From PALSA-612 sp963704335 (GTDB lineage Bacteria > Actinomycetota > Thermoleophilia > Gaiellales > Gaiellaceae), in assembly GCA_963704335.1 (NCBI GenBank), contig OY969889.1:434001-498000 (forward strand): a DNA stretch of 64,000 bases. The letters run 5' to 3'. Position 1 is the stretch's first letter; the number at the start of each line of letters is the position of its first letter. Positions 1 through 8,057 of this stretch are shown here, one piece after another. The translations under genes were made by a program, and so were the position numbers. The notes under the pieces were generated by a model. The model made no database searches and was not told the DNA's origin. It worked only from the letters and a program-made list of their open reading frames with translations.

Positions 1-52
1 GATCGAGCTCGCGGGCCCCGATCTCCACAGCGTTGTATGCCAGCGTCGCCAT
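1..52 (-). CDS. Unidentified protein, N-terminal fragment
   Basis: The first 17 codons (MATLAYNAVEIGARELD) run off the window edge. An ATG at 50-52 is preceded on the minus strand by a purine-rich GGAGAGGA ribosome site 5-6 nt upstream, which supports a real start. It lies about 55 bp downstream of thyX on the same strand and could be cotranscribed with it. The visible residues are too few to assign a family. Confidence 0.5.
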   Translation of the reverse strand, partial: MATLAYNAVEIGARELD

Positions 53-106
53 GCGCGTCCTCTCCGTCAGTCGTAAGGGTTGCCCGGAGGATAACGCGGT
101 GCCGCG

Positions 107-826
107 CTACGGGCCTACGCGGCCGGCGGCGACGAACGCAGCGTGCGTGACCGGCATGTTCTCCGCCAGGAAGGTCTCGACTGCCTCGGCGTAGCGGCGG
201 ATCTCGCGTTGCGCCGTCTCAGCAGCCCGCAGCGAGACGAAGTTCATGAGCGCCCGCGCGTTCACCGTCCAGTAGAACTCGGTGTAGGCGCCGACGGGTA
301 TCACCGAGCGGGCCAGCTCACGCGCCACGCCCTGCTCGACCAGCCGCTCATACGTCTCGAACGCCTGGTCGTACACGGACTGCAGCTCCTCACGCGTCTG
401 CTCCGCCAGTTCGGCGTCGACCGGCTCGAAGGAGTACGCGCCCGGCTTGCCGACCTGCGACCTGACGTCGTCGGCATCGGGCACGTAGAAGTCGCTCGTT
501 GCCTTCGCGTAGCGCATCGAGAACTCGTTGAACGAGCCGACGCGATGTCGCATCCATTCCCGCACGACGAAGATCGGCGCCCGGATGTGAAAGCGAAAGG
601 CGTTATGCTCGAATGGTGTTCCGTGCCGGTCGCGCATGAGAAAGCGGACGAGCCCCTCGTCGGACTCGTCCATCTCTCCCTTGCGGCGGCCGAAGCTCAC
701 GCGCGCCGAGTTGACGACTGACAGATCGCTGGCCATGGCATCGTCGAGCCGGACGAAGCCATGGTCGAGCACGGCGATCGCGCCGTCGGGGATCACGCGC
801 TGCTCGGCCGTGGCCACGTCGGCCAC
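107..826 (-). CDS. thyX: Flavin-dependent thymidylate synthase ThyX
   Basis: ThyX makes dTMP from dUMP using methylenetetrahydrofolate and FAD/NADPH, replacing ThyA in many actinobacteria. The 239-residue protein has the family signature RHR-x7-S at residues 93-103 (RHRVGSFNEFS), followed by the conserved MRYAK. Length is normal. The first GTG is at 826; a second in-frame GTG at 817 sits 7 nt after a TACAGT hexamer and could be the real start of a leaderless message. It precedes the truncated gene at the window edge. Confidence 0.96.
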   Translation of the reverse strand: MADVATAEQRVIPDGAIAVLDHGFVRLDDAMASDLSVVNSARVSFGRRKGEMDESDEGLVRFLMRDRHGTPFEHNAFRFHIRAPIFVVREWMRHRVGSFNEFSMRYAKATSDFYVPDADDVRSQVGKPGAYSFEPVDAELAEQTREELQSVYDQAFETYERLVEQGVARELARSVIPVGAYTEFYWTVNARALMNFVSLRAAETAQREIRRYAEAVETFLAENMPVTHAAFVAAGRVGP

Positions 827-856
827 TGTAGCGACCGGACCTGTCGAGCTTGGAGT

Positions 857-1153
857 CTAGAACGTGACTTCTTCGATGACCTCGTAGAAGCCGTCAGTGC
901 CGACCGACTCGACGTGCGGCGCCATCGCCGCCGTGCGGGCCTCCGCGGCATCCTCCGCCGGCTTCATCTCCTGCACCTGCTCGGCCGATGCTTCGATGAT
1001 GCCGAAGGCGACGATCTCGTCCGGATCGTTGACGTTGCGACAGATGTACGCCTTGGCACCTTCCGGGGCGTCGCCGGAGTCCCACGCCTGCCGCCAGTCG
1101 TCAAACGACCCGGGCTTGAGTTTTCTTGCGGTGAGTGCAACCCACTTCGCCAT
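857..1153 (-). CDS. Small dimeric alpha/beta-barrel-like protein
   Basis: This 98-residue acidic protein begins MAKWVALTARKL and has the size and alternating strand/helix character of ABM/EthD-type ferredoxin-fold proteins; no catalytic motif is visible. The start is well supported by GGAGG six bases before the ATG. It follows the S9 peptidase gene on the same strand by about 30 bp. The fold call is inference and the function is unknown. Confidence 0.7.
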   Translation of the reverse strand: MAKWVALTARKLKPGSFDDWRQAWDSGDAPEGAKAYICRNVNDPDEIVAFGIIEASAEQVQEMKPAEDAAEARTAAMAPHVESVGTDGFYEVIEEVTF

Positions 1154-1183
1154 TTTCGTCCTCCTTCGTCGGTTCGGACGAGC

Positions 1184-3109
1184 CTAACGCAGGTAGCGAT
1201 CGAACCACTCGAGGACGACCTCGAGCCGCGTCACGCGGTGGAACGGAGACCCGGAGCGCGTGAGCTCGTGGCTCTCCGCGGGGAAGCGCACGAACTCCAC
1301 CTCGCGGCCGAGCAGGCGGAGGATCGTGAACAGGTGCTCTGCCTGCTCGATCGGGCAGCGGAGGTCGTTCTCGGAATGGAGGATGAGCAGCGGCGTCGTG
1401 ATCTTGTCGGCGTAGGTGGTGGGCGACTGTGCGAGGTACGGCTCGACGTCCTCGAACGGCCACACGCCCGTGTACGCACGATGGAACCACCCGAAGTCCG
1501 CCGAGCCGAACTCGGAGTACATGTTGTTGACGGCGCGCTCGGAGCATCCTGTCCGGAAGCGGTCCGTGTGGCTGACGATCCACGTCGTCATGTAGCCGCC
1601 GTACGAGCCTCCAATCACGCCCAGCCGGTCGGGGTCGATGAAGTCGAACTGCTGGAGCGCCGTGTCCACGACCGCCATCAGGTCGTCGTAGTCGACAGAT
1701 CCCCAACCGGGACCGCCGTCGACGGGCCCGCGGATGGCACGACCCCATTCCTCCGAGTAGCCCGAAGAGCCGCGCGGGTTCGAGTAGACGACGACGTAGC
1801 CCCCCTGCGCATAGGCCTGGAACTCGTCGAAGTGCTTGTTCCCGTACTGGGAGAACGGACCGCCGTGGATGTTGAGCAGCAGCGGATAGCGCTTGCCGGC
1901 CTCGAAGTCATGCGGCCGCACGAGCCACGCCTCCACCTCTGCGCCGTCGGGCGACGTGGCCACGAAGCGCTCCGACGGCTGGCACGGCGCTTGCTCGCAG
2001 AACGCCTTGCTCACCTCGGTCAGGCGGCGATCGCCCGCGTAGATCTCGCTCGGTGTCGTCGGCGTGGATGCAGCGTGCACGACCGTCCCGCCTACGGCAT
2101 CGAAGCTGTTCACCCAGAGCTCGCCGTCGACGACGGGCTCGATATCGCCGCCTGCCGCCGGCATGCGCCGGACGTGGACGTTGCCGTGATCCTCGACCGC
2201 GAAGAGGATCGAGTCGCCGTCCCAGATCGGCTCGCGGACGGATGGGAAGGGCCCGCACTGGCGATCGAGCTCCTCGGTCAGCACGCGCCGCTCGCCGGTC
2301 GCGGCATCGACGACGGCAATGCGATCGTTGCGGGGCCGATCGAAGCCGCCGGGGCTCCAGTTGCAGGCGATCGAGGATCCGTTCGGAGACCACGAGGGCA
2401 AGTCGTAGAGATCGTCGTCTTGCGTCAGGCGCTGAGCTTCGCCGCCGCCGGCGTCGACGACCCAGATCGCCTGTCGCAGCTGCACGTCCCAGTCGTCGTC
2501 CCGAGCCGAGCAGAACGCGATTCTCGACGAGTCGGGCGACCAGGTCGGCGCATCGTCCTCGTAGTCGCCGTCGGTCAGCTGCTCTGCGGGGGACGATCCG
2601 TCGGCCGGGACGACGAAGACGTGCGTCCGCCGGTCTCCCGTCCAGCCGACCGAGTCGAGCTTGTAGCGGTGGCGCGTGAAGCGCCGCGGAAGGCGCTTCT
2701 TCTCGTCCTCCTCCTCGTACGCCTCGTCGGGCACCCGCGACGTGAAGGCGAGTCTCGTGCCGTCCGGCGACCAGGCCGGCTGCGCAACGTCTTCCTTGAG
2801 ATCGGTGAGACAGATCGGCTCGCCGCCCTCGAGCGGCAGCACGTAGAGCTGCTTCTGGTCGCTGTCCCGGTTGGACGTGAAAGCGAGGCGTGTGCCGTCG
2901 GGAGACCAGCGAGGCGCGCTGTCGGACTTCTTGCCCGAAGTTAGCTGCCTGGGAGGCGACGAACCGTCCGCGGCGGCCAGCCAGATCGCACCGCGATAGG
3001 CGTTCTCCTCGCGGTCGATCGATGCGACGACGTACGCGACGGTCTTGCCGTCCGGAGAAACACGCGGCTCGGACGCCCACGTGAGATCGTAGAGATCTTC
3101 GGGCCGCAC
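1184..3109 (-). CDS. S9 family (prolyl oligopeptidase-type) serine peptidase
   Basis: This 641-residue peptidase has an N-terminal beta-propeller of repeated PD40/TolB-like WSPDG/WSPDS units (residues about 1-370) and a C-terminal alpha/beta-hydrolase domain. The catalytic triad is visible: Ser502 in GGSYGGY, Asp582 in HSENDLRCP and His614 in ESHELTRSG. Such enzymes are acylaminoacyl or dipeptidyl peptidases that admit short peptides through the propeller. No signal peptide is seen, so it is probably cytoplasmic. The start is GTG, 6 bp after the upstream gene's stop, so it is translationally linked to the SnoaL-like gene. Confidence 0.93.
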   Translation of the reverse strand: MRPEDLYDLTWASEPRVSPDGKTVAYVVASIDREENAYRGAIWLAAADGSSPPRQLTSGKKSDSAPRWSPDGTRLAFTSNRDSDQKQLYVLPLEGGEPICLTDLKEDVAQPAWSPDGTRLAFTSRVPDEAYEEEDEKKRLPRRFTRHRYKLDSVGWTGDRRTHVFVVPADGSSPAEQLTDGDYEDDAPTWSPDSSRIAFCSARDDDWDVQLRQAIWVVDAGGGEAQRLTQDDDLYDLPSWSPNGSSIACNWSPGGFDRPRNDRIAVVDAATGERRVLTEELDRQCGPFPSVREPIWDGDSILFAVEDHGNVHVRRMPAAGGDIEPVVDGELWVNSFDAVGGTVVHAASTPTTPSEIYAGDRRLTEVSKAFCEQAPCQPSERFVATSPDGAEVEAWLVRPHDFEAGKRYPLLLNIHGGPFSQYGNKHFDEFQAYAQGGYVVVYSNPRGSSGYSEEWGRAIRGPVDGGPGWGSVDYDDLMAVVDTALQQFDFIDPDRLGVIGGSYGGYMTTWIVSHTDRFRTGCSERAVNNMYSEFGSADFGWFHRAYTGVWPFEDVEPYLAQSPTTYADKITTPLLILHSENDLRCPIEQAEHLFTILRLLGREVEFVRFPAESHELTRSGSPFHRVTRLEVVLEWFDRYLR

Positions 3110-3115
3110 GAAGCG

Positions 3116-3535
3116 CTAGGCCGTCGCCGGGACGGCGCCGACCTGCTGCATGAGGCCGAGCGCATTCCATTCCGTGCGGTCCTCGACAACCTTGCCGTCG
3201 ACGATCCGCGCGATCGAGATCCCGGTCGTCTCCACGGACTTGCCCGACGGCGGAATGCCGAACAGCTCACCGTCATGCGTTCCGCGTGCACTCCAGTGCG
3301 TGACGACGTATTCGCCTTCTGCAATCTGCTGGTCGACGGTGAGCTTGAGGTCCGAGAACGCCGCCCGGTAGCCCGCAGCCTGTGCCTTCACTGCCTCGGG
3401 GCCTCGCATCGGCTCGGGCAGAGCCGGGTCGTGGCCGACGTAGTCGGGGCTCATGACCTCGTCGAGGATGTCGTAGTTCCCGGTCGAGTAGACCTCGAAG
3501 CCACGCGCAGCGATCGCCTTGTTCTCCTCCGACAT
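3116..3535 (-). CDS. SnoaL-like (NTF2-fold) protein
   Basis: This 139-residue protein matches the SnoaL-like polyketide-cyclase/ester-cyclase group of NTF2-fold proteins: an early helix with a Y/D-rich turn (DEVMSPDYVGHDP), a middle FSDLKLTVDQQIAEGE segment and the late SGKSVETTGISIARI strand pair. Members bind small hydrophobic ligands, and the substrate cannot be told from sequence. AGGAGG five bases before the ATG supports the start. It is the first gene of a two-gene unit with the S9 peptidase. Confidence 0.85.
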   Translation of the reverse strand: MSEENKAIAARGFEVYSTGNYDILDEVMSPDYVGHDPALPEPMRGPEAVKAQAAGYRAAFSDLKLTVDQQIAEGEYVVTHWSARGTHDGELFGIPPSGKSVETTGISIARIVDGKVVEDRTEWNALGLMQQVGAVPATA

Positions 3536-3567
3536 GCTCTCCTCCTAGGGTCGTTGGCCGCTCGAGT

Positions 3568-4311
3568 CTATGGCACCTTTGCTACCAGAATCAGCCGCGT
3601 CTCCCGCGAGAGCGGCTCCTGATCCCAGCCGCCGAAGCATTCGACGGCGGTGAAGCCCGCCTCCTCGGCGAGTCGCACGAGCTCGGTCGCCGTGTAGACA
3701 CGAAAGCGATACGTGAGCGACTCACGATTGCCGCCGGCCTCGACGAGCGAGTGGACCGTCTCGATCTCGCCCGTGGCGTAGTCGAACGTGCGCTCCTCGA
3801 GCAGTAGATCCCCGTCGGGGAGGGGAGTCCAGCCCCGCCGCTGGAAGATGTGCATCAGGCGGTCGCGGTGCATCGTCTCCACGACAAGCCCGCCGCCCGG
3901 CCGCAGCACCCGGCGGAGCTCCGCCAACGTGCGGCGATCCCCCTCCTCGCCGCGATAGCCGAGTGCCGAGAAGAGGTTGAGCGCCGCGTCGAAGCTCGCG
4001 TCTTCGAACGGCAGCTCGCGGTGGTCGGCCTGCACCCACTGCGGCCATTCGCCTTCTCCTGTACGCCGCCGCGCCTCCTCGAGCAGGACCGGAGACCGGT
4101 CGACGCCGACGACGCGGTAGCCCTCACGGGCCAGGATGGTCGAGTGGCGCCCGTAGCCGCAGGGCGCATCGAGCACATCCGCGCCCGGCTCGACGCCTAC
4201 CAGGGCGACCGCCCCGAGCGCCTCCTCGTCGTCGTCCACGTCGCGGTCCAGCCGCGCGTACGTCCGCAGGTAGAGCTCGTCGAACAGCGTGTCCCAGTGA
4301 TCGCGCTCCAT
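3568..4311 (-). CDS. Class I SAM-dependent methyltransferase
   Basis: The 247-residue protein has the SAM-binding motif I DVLDAPCGYGRH (about residues 45-56), the acidic motif II VVGVDRSP, and the motif IV-V region LPFEDASFDAALNLFSALGY, all typical of Methyltransf_11/25 enzymes. The substrate is unknown. A TAAGCT hexamer ends exactly 6 nt before the ATG with no ribosome site, suggesting a leaderless mRNA. It is transcribed toward the SnoaL/S9 genes but ends 33 bp before them. Confidence 0.9.
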   Translation of the reverse strand: MERDHWDTLFDELYLRTYARLDRDVDDDEEALGAVALVGVEPGADVLDAPCGYGRHSTILAREGYRVVGVDRSPVLLEEARRRTGEGEWPQWVQADHRELPFEDASFDAALNLFSALGYRGEEGDRRTLAELRRVLRPGGGLVVETMHRDRLMHIFQRRGWTPLPDGDLLLEERTFDYATGEIETVHSLVEAGGNRESLTYRFRVYTATELVRLAEEAGFTAVECFGGWDQEPLSRETRLILVAKVP

Positions 4312-4317
4312 GAGAGG

Positions 4318-4323
4318 AGCTTA
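4318..4323 (-). promoter_or_regulatory. Predicted -10 box of leaderless methyltransferase mRNA
   Basis: TAAGCT on the minus strand lies 6 nt before the ATG, the same arrangement seen at many other unit-leading genes here. Confidence 0.5.
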
Positions 4324-4392
4324 GGGTTGACCGATGAGTTTCGGGGTAGGGGAAAGTCGTACCGTTTGACGACCATCCCCTAGGAGGATCAG

Positions 4393-5157
4393 ATGCCTTC
4401 ACCAACGCTTGTCATCGGAGCACCCTGCTGGATCGACCTCTTCTCGTCGGACACCGAGAAGGCGAAAGAGTTCTACGGCGGGCTCTTCGGCTGGACGGCC
4501 GAGACGCAGAGAGAGGAGTTCGGCGGCTACTTCACGTTTCTGAAGGACGGCAAGCACGTCGGCGGCTGCATGGCGAACGACGGCCAGCAGGGCATGCCGG
4601 ACGCGTGGACCACGTACCTGACGACCGACGACGTCGAGCGAACCGCCGCCGATGCGAAGGCGAAGGGCGGCCAGGTGCACCTGGAGCCGATGCAGGTCGC
4701 GGAGAACGGCTCCTTCGCGATCATCGGCGACCCGGGCGGCGCCGGTATCGGCGCGTGGCAGCCGGACCAGGTCACCGGCTTCGAGATCTGGAACGAGCCG
4801 GGCGCACCGCGGTGGTTCGAGCTGCACACGCAGAGCTACGACGCCACCGTCGACTTCTACCGTGACGTCTTCGGCTGGAGCACGAACACGTACAGCGACA
4901 CGCCCGACTTCCGCTACACGACGCTTCGCGCCGGCGCGGACGACCTCGCCGGGATCATGGACGCGTCGCAGCTGTCTGAGGGCGCGGCGCCCGGTTGGAC
5001 GATCTACTTCGGCGTCGAGGACACGGACGCCGCCCTCGAGCGGGCCGTCGAGCTCGGCGGCAAGGTAACGCAGGAGGCCAAGGACACGCCCTGGGGTCGC
5101 CTGGCACAGGCTGCAGACCCGACCGGCACGGCGTTCAAGCTGATGGCGAGCGCCTAA
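4393..5157 (+). CDS. Two-domain VOC (glyoxalase/bleomycin-resistance-like) protein
   Basis: The 254-residue protein consists of two similar vicinal-oxygen-chelate domains (about 8-120 and 133-252). Each has the pattern CWIDLFS/WFELHT, then FYGGLFGW/FYRDVFGW and a closing IGDPGGAGI/AADPTGTAF. Members act as dioxygenases, isomerases or ligand-binding proteins; the substrate here is unknown. AGGAGG with a 5-nt spacer precedes the ATG. It is convergent with the yjbQ/hopanoid operon, only 7 bp away. Confidence 0.92.
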   Translation: MPSPTLVIGAPCWIDLFSSDTEKAKEFYGGLFGWTAETQREEFGGYFTFLKDGKHVGGCMANDGQQGMPDAWTTYLTTDDVERTAADAKAKGGQVHLEPMQVAENGSFAIIGDPGGAGIGAWQPDQVTGFEIWNEPGAPRWFELHTQSYDATVDFYRDVFGWSTNTYSDTPDFRYTTLRAGADDLAGIMDASQLSEGAAPGWTIYFGVEDTDAALERAVELGGKVTQEAKDTPWGRLAQAADPTGTAFKLMASA

Positions 5158-5164
5158 CGAGCGA

Positions 5165-5551
5165 TCAGCCGAGGAGCGTGAGCGTGTAGTCGGCGCAGGC
5201 GTCGCCGTTGAACTCGAAGAGCAGCACGCGCTGCCACTGGCCGAGGCACAGGCGGCTGTCGGCGAACGGGATCTGCTCGGTGCGCGAGCCGAGCAGCGCG
5301 ACGATGAGGCGCTCACGCTCCGTGGTGTCCTGCGGGACGAGCCGCGAGAGCATCGCCTCGAAGTCGTGGAAGAACCCTGCTTCCCGCTCGGTGACGCGCA
5401 CGACTGCGAGCGACGAGCCGGCGGCGACGTAGGCCAGCCCCGACGCGTGCTCCGACCTCTCGATCGCGCGCGAGACGTCGTTCGTGATGTCGAAGACAGA
5501 AAGGGTCGGCAGCGCTGCCGCGACCGAGCTGGGGATCTCGACGCTCGTCAT
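5165..5551 (-). CDS. YjbQ/UPF0047 family protein
   Basis: The 128-residue protein matches the YjbQ family: ITNDVSRAIERS, a SEHxxx-like active-site region altered to GLAYVAAGSSLAVV, the EREAGFFHDFEAML helix, and the hallmark end LCLGQWQRVLLFEFNG. Family members have weak thiamine-phosphate synthase activity in vitro; the cellular role is unclear. Its ATG overlaps the ispH stop codon (ATGA), so it is the last gene of the hopanoid operon. The TT/H residues of the classical motif look degenerate, so activity is uncertain. Confidence 0.85.
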   Translation of the reverse strand: MTSVEIPSSVAAALPTLSVFDITNDVSRAIERSEHASGLAYVAAGSSLAVVRVTEREAGFFHDFEAMLSRLVPQDTTERERLIVALLGSRTEQIPFADSRLCLGQWQRVLLFEFNGDACADYTLTLLG

Positions 5552-6474
5552 CCGGCCACAACCTCCTTCGGCAGCCTGAAATGGACGTCCTCACGGGCGA
5601 CGGTGATGTCATCGACGTCGTCATAGCCGCGGCGGGCAAGATCGGCGAGCACGTTCTGCACGAGCTCCTCCGGCGTGGACGCGCCCGCGGTCAGCCCGAC
5701 GACCGTGTGCCCCGCCAGCAGCACGTCCTCGAGCACGCTCTCGCCGTCGATCAGCTCGGCGTCGGCGCCGGCTACCCGCGCAACCTCCACGAGCCGGTTC
5801 GCGTTCGAGCTCGTCGGAGAGCCGATGACGAGGATCAGCGTTCCGCCGAGCCTCGCGATCTCCTTGACGGCGTCCTGTCGGTTCTGCGTCGCGTAACAGA
5901 TGTCGTCCGCGTCCGGGCGCTTCAGGTCGCCGAAGCGACTCTCGAGAGCGGTGACGGTGGCGGCCACATCGTCGAGGGAGAGCGTCGTCTGCGAGACGAC
6001 GGCCACGGGCTTGCCGTCGGTCTCCAGCGCGGCGGCATCCTCAGGCGACTCCACGACGACGATCTGGTCCGGTCGCTCGCCCTTGGTCCCGATCACTTCG
6101 ACGTGGTCGGCATGGCCGATCAGCGCCACGAGATGGCCCGAGTCGGCGTACCTGCGCGCCTCGGCATGCACCTTGGAGACGAGGGGACAGACCGCGTCGA
6201 CGACCCGCAGGCCGCGCGCCACGCAGTTCTCGAGCACCGACGGCGCGACGCCGTGCGCGGACAGCACGCAGATCTCGCCGGGCGGAATCTCGTCCTCCGA
6301 GTCGACGAAGACCGCGCCGAGTCCCTCGAGCCTGCGCACGACGTTGTCGTTGTGGACGATCTCGTGGCGGACGTAGACCGGCGCGCCGTGAGACGCCAGG
6401 AGCCGCTCCACGATCTCGATCGCACGGTCGACGCCGGCACAGAACGACCGCGGCGCCGCCAGCAGCACCTTCAC
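5548..6474 (-). CDS. ispH: 4-hydroxy-3-methylbut-2-enyl diphosphate reductase IspH
   Basis: IspH makes IPP and DMAPP in the last step of the MEP isoprenoid pathway, using a [4Fe-4S] cluster. The three cluster cysteines are Cys12 (RSFCAGVDRA), Cys96 (VDAVCPLVSK) and Cys193 (ICYATQNRQ); the substrate histidines in HEIVHN, SAHGVA and GHADH and the SPTSSNANRL motif are present. The 308-residue length is normal. The GTG start at 6474 overlaps the hpnG stop (GTGA), which excludes the longer upstream reading. Its place in the hopanoid operon ties precursor supply to squalene synthesis. Confidence 0.97.
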   Translation of the reverse strand: MKVLLAAPRSFCAGVDRAIEIVERLLASHGAPVYVRHEIVHNDNVVRRLEGLGAVFVDSEDEIPPGEICVLSAHGVAPSVLENCVARGLRVVDAVCPLVSKVHAEARRYADSGHLVALIGHADHVEVIGTKGERPDQIVVVESPEDAAALETDGKPVAVVSQTTLSLDDVAATVTALESRFGDLKRPDADDICYATQNRQDAVKEIARLGGTLILVIGSPTSSNANRLVEVARVAGADAELIDGESVLEDVLLAGHTVVGLTAGASTPEELVQNVLADLARRGYDDVDDITVAREDVHFRLPKEVVAG

Positions 6475-7034
6475 GACGTCCACCTCGCTCCCGCGCGCGT
6501 GAGTGCGTCGAGAGCGCGCTTGCCGTCTGCGCCCGCCCGGCTGAAGCCGATCGGCGCGCGAGCAAACGCTTTCACGAGACCGCCCCACGCATAGCGGCCG
6601 TCTTCGTGAACGGCGTTGCAGATGCCGTGCAGCGTCCTCTGCGGCGTGTCGGAGATTGCGCGCAGGCAGCCGGCGAGCTGTCCCGATGACGCCAGTACAC
6701 CCGACTCGAGGTCGACCGCGTCGGCCCCCGTGCGCCGGTGGGCCTCCTGGCGCTCAGCTGGATCGTCGATCACCCTGTCGGATCCCAGCAAGGTCCCCGT
6801 ACGAGCACCGGGCACGCCGAGGGGAGCGCCCTCCCAGAGCACCTGCCCCTGCTCGTCGACCACGCGTGTGGCGTCGATCACGGTGCCTGACGGCAGGTCG
6901 CCCAGGCCGCCGGCGAGCCCGAACGAGACGACGCCGTCTCCCGGAATGCCGTTCCTCGCGCCGAGGCCGACCAGCTCCGCGCGCAACCCCGCCCGCCGCG
7001 CGGCGCGCTGCTCCGCCGTCGTTGCGCACGCCAT
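6471..7034 (-). CDS. hpnG: Hopanoid nucleosidase/phosphorylase HpnG
   Basis: HpnG-type proteins remove adenine from adenosylhopane to give (phospho)ribosylhopane. The 187-residue protein has the nucleoside phosphorylase elements VVSFGLAGGL near the N-terminal third and DLESGVLA, the purine/ribose-binding segment equivalent to the DMES motif, in the second half. It starts with ATG two bases after the hpnH stop and ends in a 4-bp overlap with ispH. Family alone would fit an MTA/SAH nucleosidase; the HpnH neighbour makes HpnG the better call. Confidence 0.88.
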   Translation of the reverse strand: MACATTAEQRAARRAGLRAELVGLGARNGIPGDGVVSFGLAGGLGDLPSGTVIDATRVVDEQGQVLWEGAPLGVPGARTGTLLGSDRVIDDPAERQEAHRRTGADAVDLESGVLASSGQLAGCLRAISDTPQRTLHGICNAVHEDGRYAWGGLVKAFARAPIGFSRAGADGKRALDALTRAGARWTS

Positions 7035-7036
7035 CG

Positions 7037-8044
7037 TCAGCCCGTCAGCGTCCACGCCATGCTCCGCACTGTCTCCTTGACGCTGCTCGTCGCCACGAAC
7101 GCCGCCGAGGGCTCGAAACCTGAATGGATGCCGCAGTGCTCGCAGCGCGGGTCGTTGCCCGGCCCGTAGTGCTCCCACTCGATCCCTTCGAGCAGCGCCT
7201 CGTAGCTCGGGAAGATGCCGTCCGTCAACAGGTAGCACGGGCCCTTCCAGCCGTACGGATTGCGGGTGATCGAGCCCCACGGCGCGCAGGGCAGCTCCCG
7301 CTCGCCCGTGAGGAAGTCCTGGTAGATGGGGCTGGCCAGCCAGCGGTAGCCGTGCTCCTTGACGGCCGCGCGCACGGCACGGAACTTCTCCTCGTGCTCG
7401 GCGCGCGTCATCGTGAGCGCCGGGTCGATCTGCGAGTACTGGTAGCCGGGGGCGATCAGCATGCCGTCGATGCCGATGTCGTTCGTGAGGAACGCCATCA
7501 TCTCGATGATGTCGTCCACCGACGTCTCCTTGAAGATCGTGGTGTTCGTCGTCACGCGGAAGCCGGCCTCGCGACCGCGCTTGATGGCGTCGACGGCGAT
7601 GTCCCACAGGCCCGGGTAATCACAGATGTAGTCGTGGATCTCCTGCATGCCGTCGAGGTGGACCACGAACGTCAGGCGATGGTCCGGCTCGAAGACCTCG
7701 AGAAACTCCTCCATGCGCAGCGCGTTCGTGCAGAGGTCGAGCGTCTTGCCGAGCTCGAGAAAGCCTGCGACGACATCCTCGATGCCCTTGAAGACGAGCG
7801 GCTCCCCGCCGCAGATGGAAACCACGGGCGCCGGACACTGGACACCCGAGTCGATGCACTCGTCGACGGACAGCTTCGCCTTGTTCGACTCGTACTCGCG
7901 GATCTTTCCGCAGCCGATGCACGCGATGTTGCACGCCAGAGTCGGCTCGAGCATCAGCACGAGCGGGTACAGGTCGCCCTTGCGGCGCTGCTGCGCAACG
8001 TACTTGCCGATCTGGATCGTCGAGCGAAGCGGGAACTTCGGCAT
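7037..8044 (-). CDS. hpnH: Adenosyl-hopene transferase HpnH (radical SAM)
   Basis: HpnH joins the 5'-deoxyadenosyl radical of SAM to diploptene, making adenosylhopane, the first step to C35 hopanoids. The radical-SAM cluster motif C38-x3-C42-x2-C45 lies in LACNIACIGCGKI, and GGEPLVFKGIEDV is the SAM-binding GGEP element. A second cysteine group near the C-terminus (PCAPWGS, PRCEHCGIH) is consistent with the family. The ATG at 8044 has GGGAGG six bases upstream; a TTG one codon earlier would be too close to it. Length is 335 residues. Confidence 0.95.
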   Translation of the reverse strand: MPKFPLRSTIQIGKYVAQQRRKGDLYPLVLMLEPTLACNIACIGCGKIREYESNKAKLSVDECIDSGVQCPAPVVSICGGEPLVFKGIEDVVAGFLELGKTLDLCTNALRMEEFLEVFEPDHRLTFVVHLDGMQEIHDYICDYPGLWDIAVDAIKRGREAGFRVTTNTTIFKETSVDDIIEMMAFLTNDIGIDGMLIAPGYQYSQIDPALTMTRAEHEEKFRAVRAAVKEHGYRWLASPIYQDFLTGERELPCAPWGSITRNPYGWKGPCYLLTDGIFPSYEALLEGIEWEHYGPGNDPRCEHCGIHSGFEPSAAFVATSSVKETVRSMAWTLTG

Positions 8045-8057
8045 CAATGCCCTCCCA

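Noticed and set aside
761..2944. Very long plus-strand open frame opposite the S9 peptidase
   Set aside because: Composition is typical of antisense frames in G+C-rich DNA (Arg/Val/Leu/Asp-rich, no domains); the minus-strand peptidase has a full catalytic triad.
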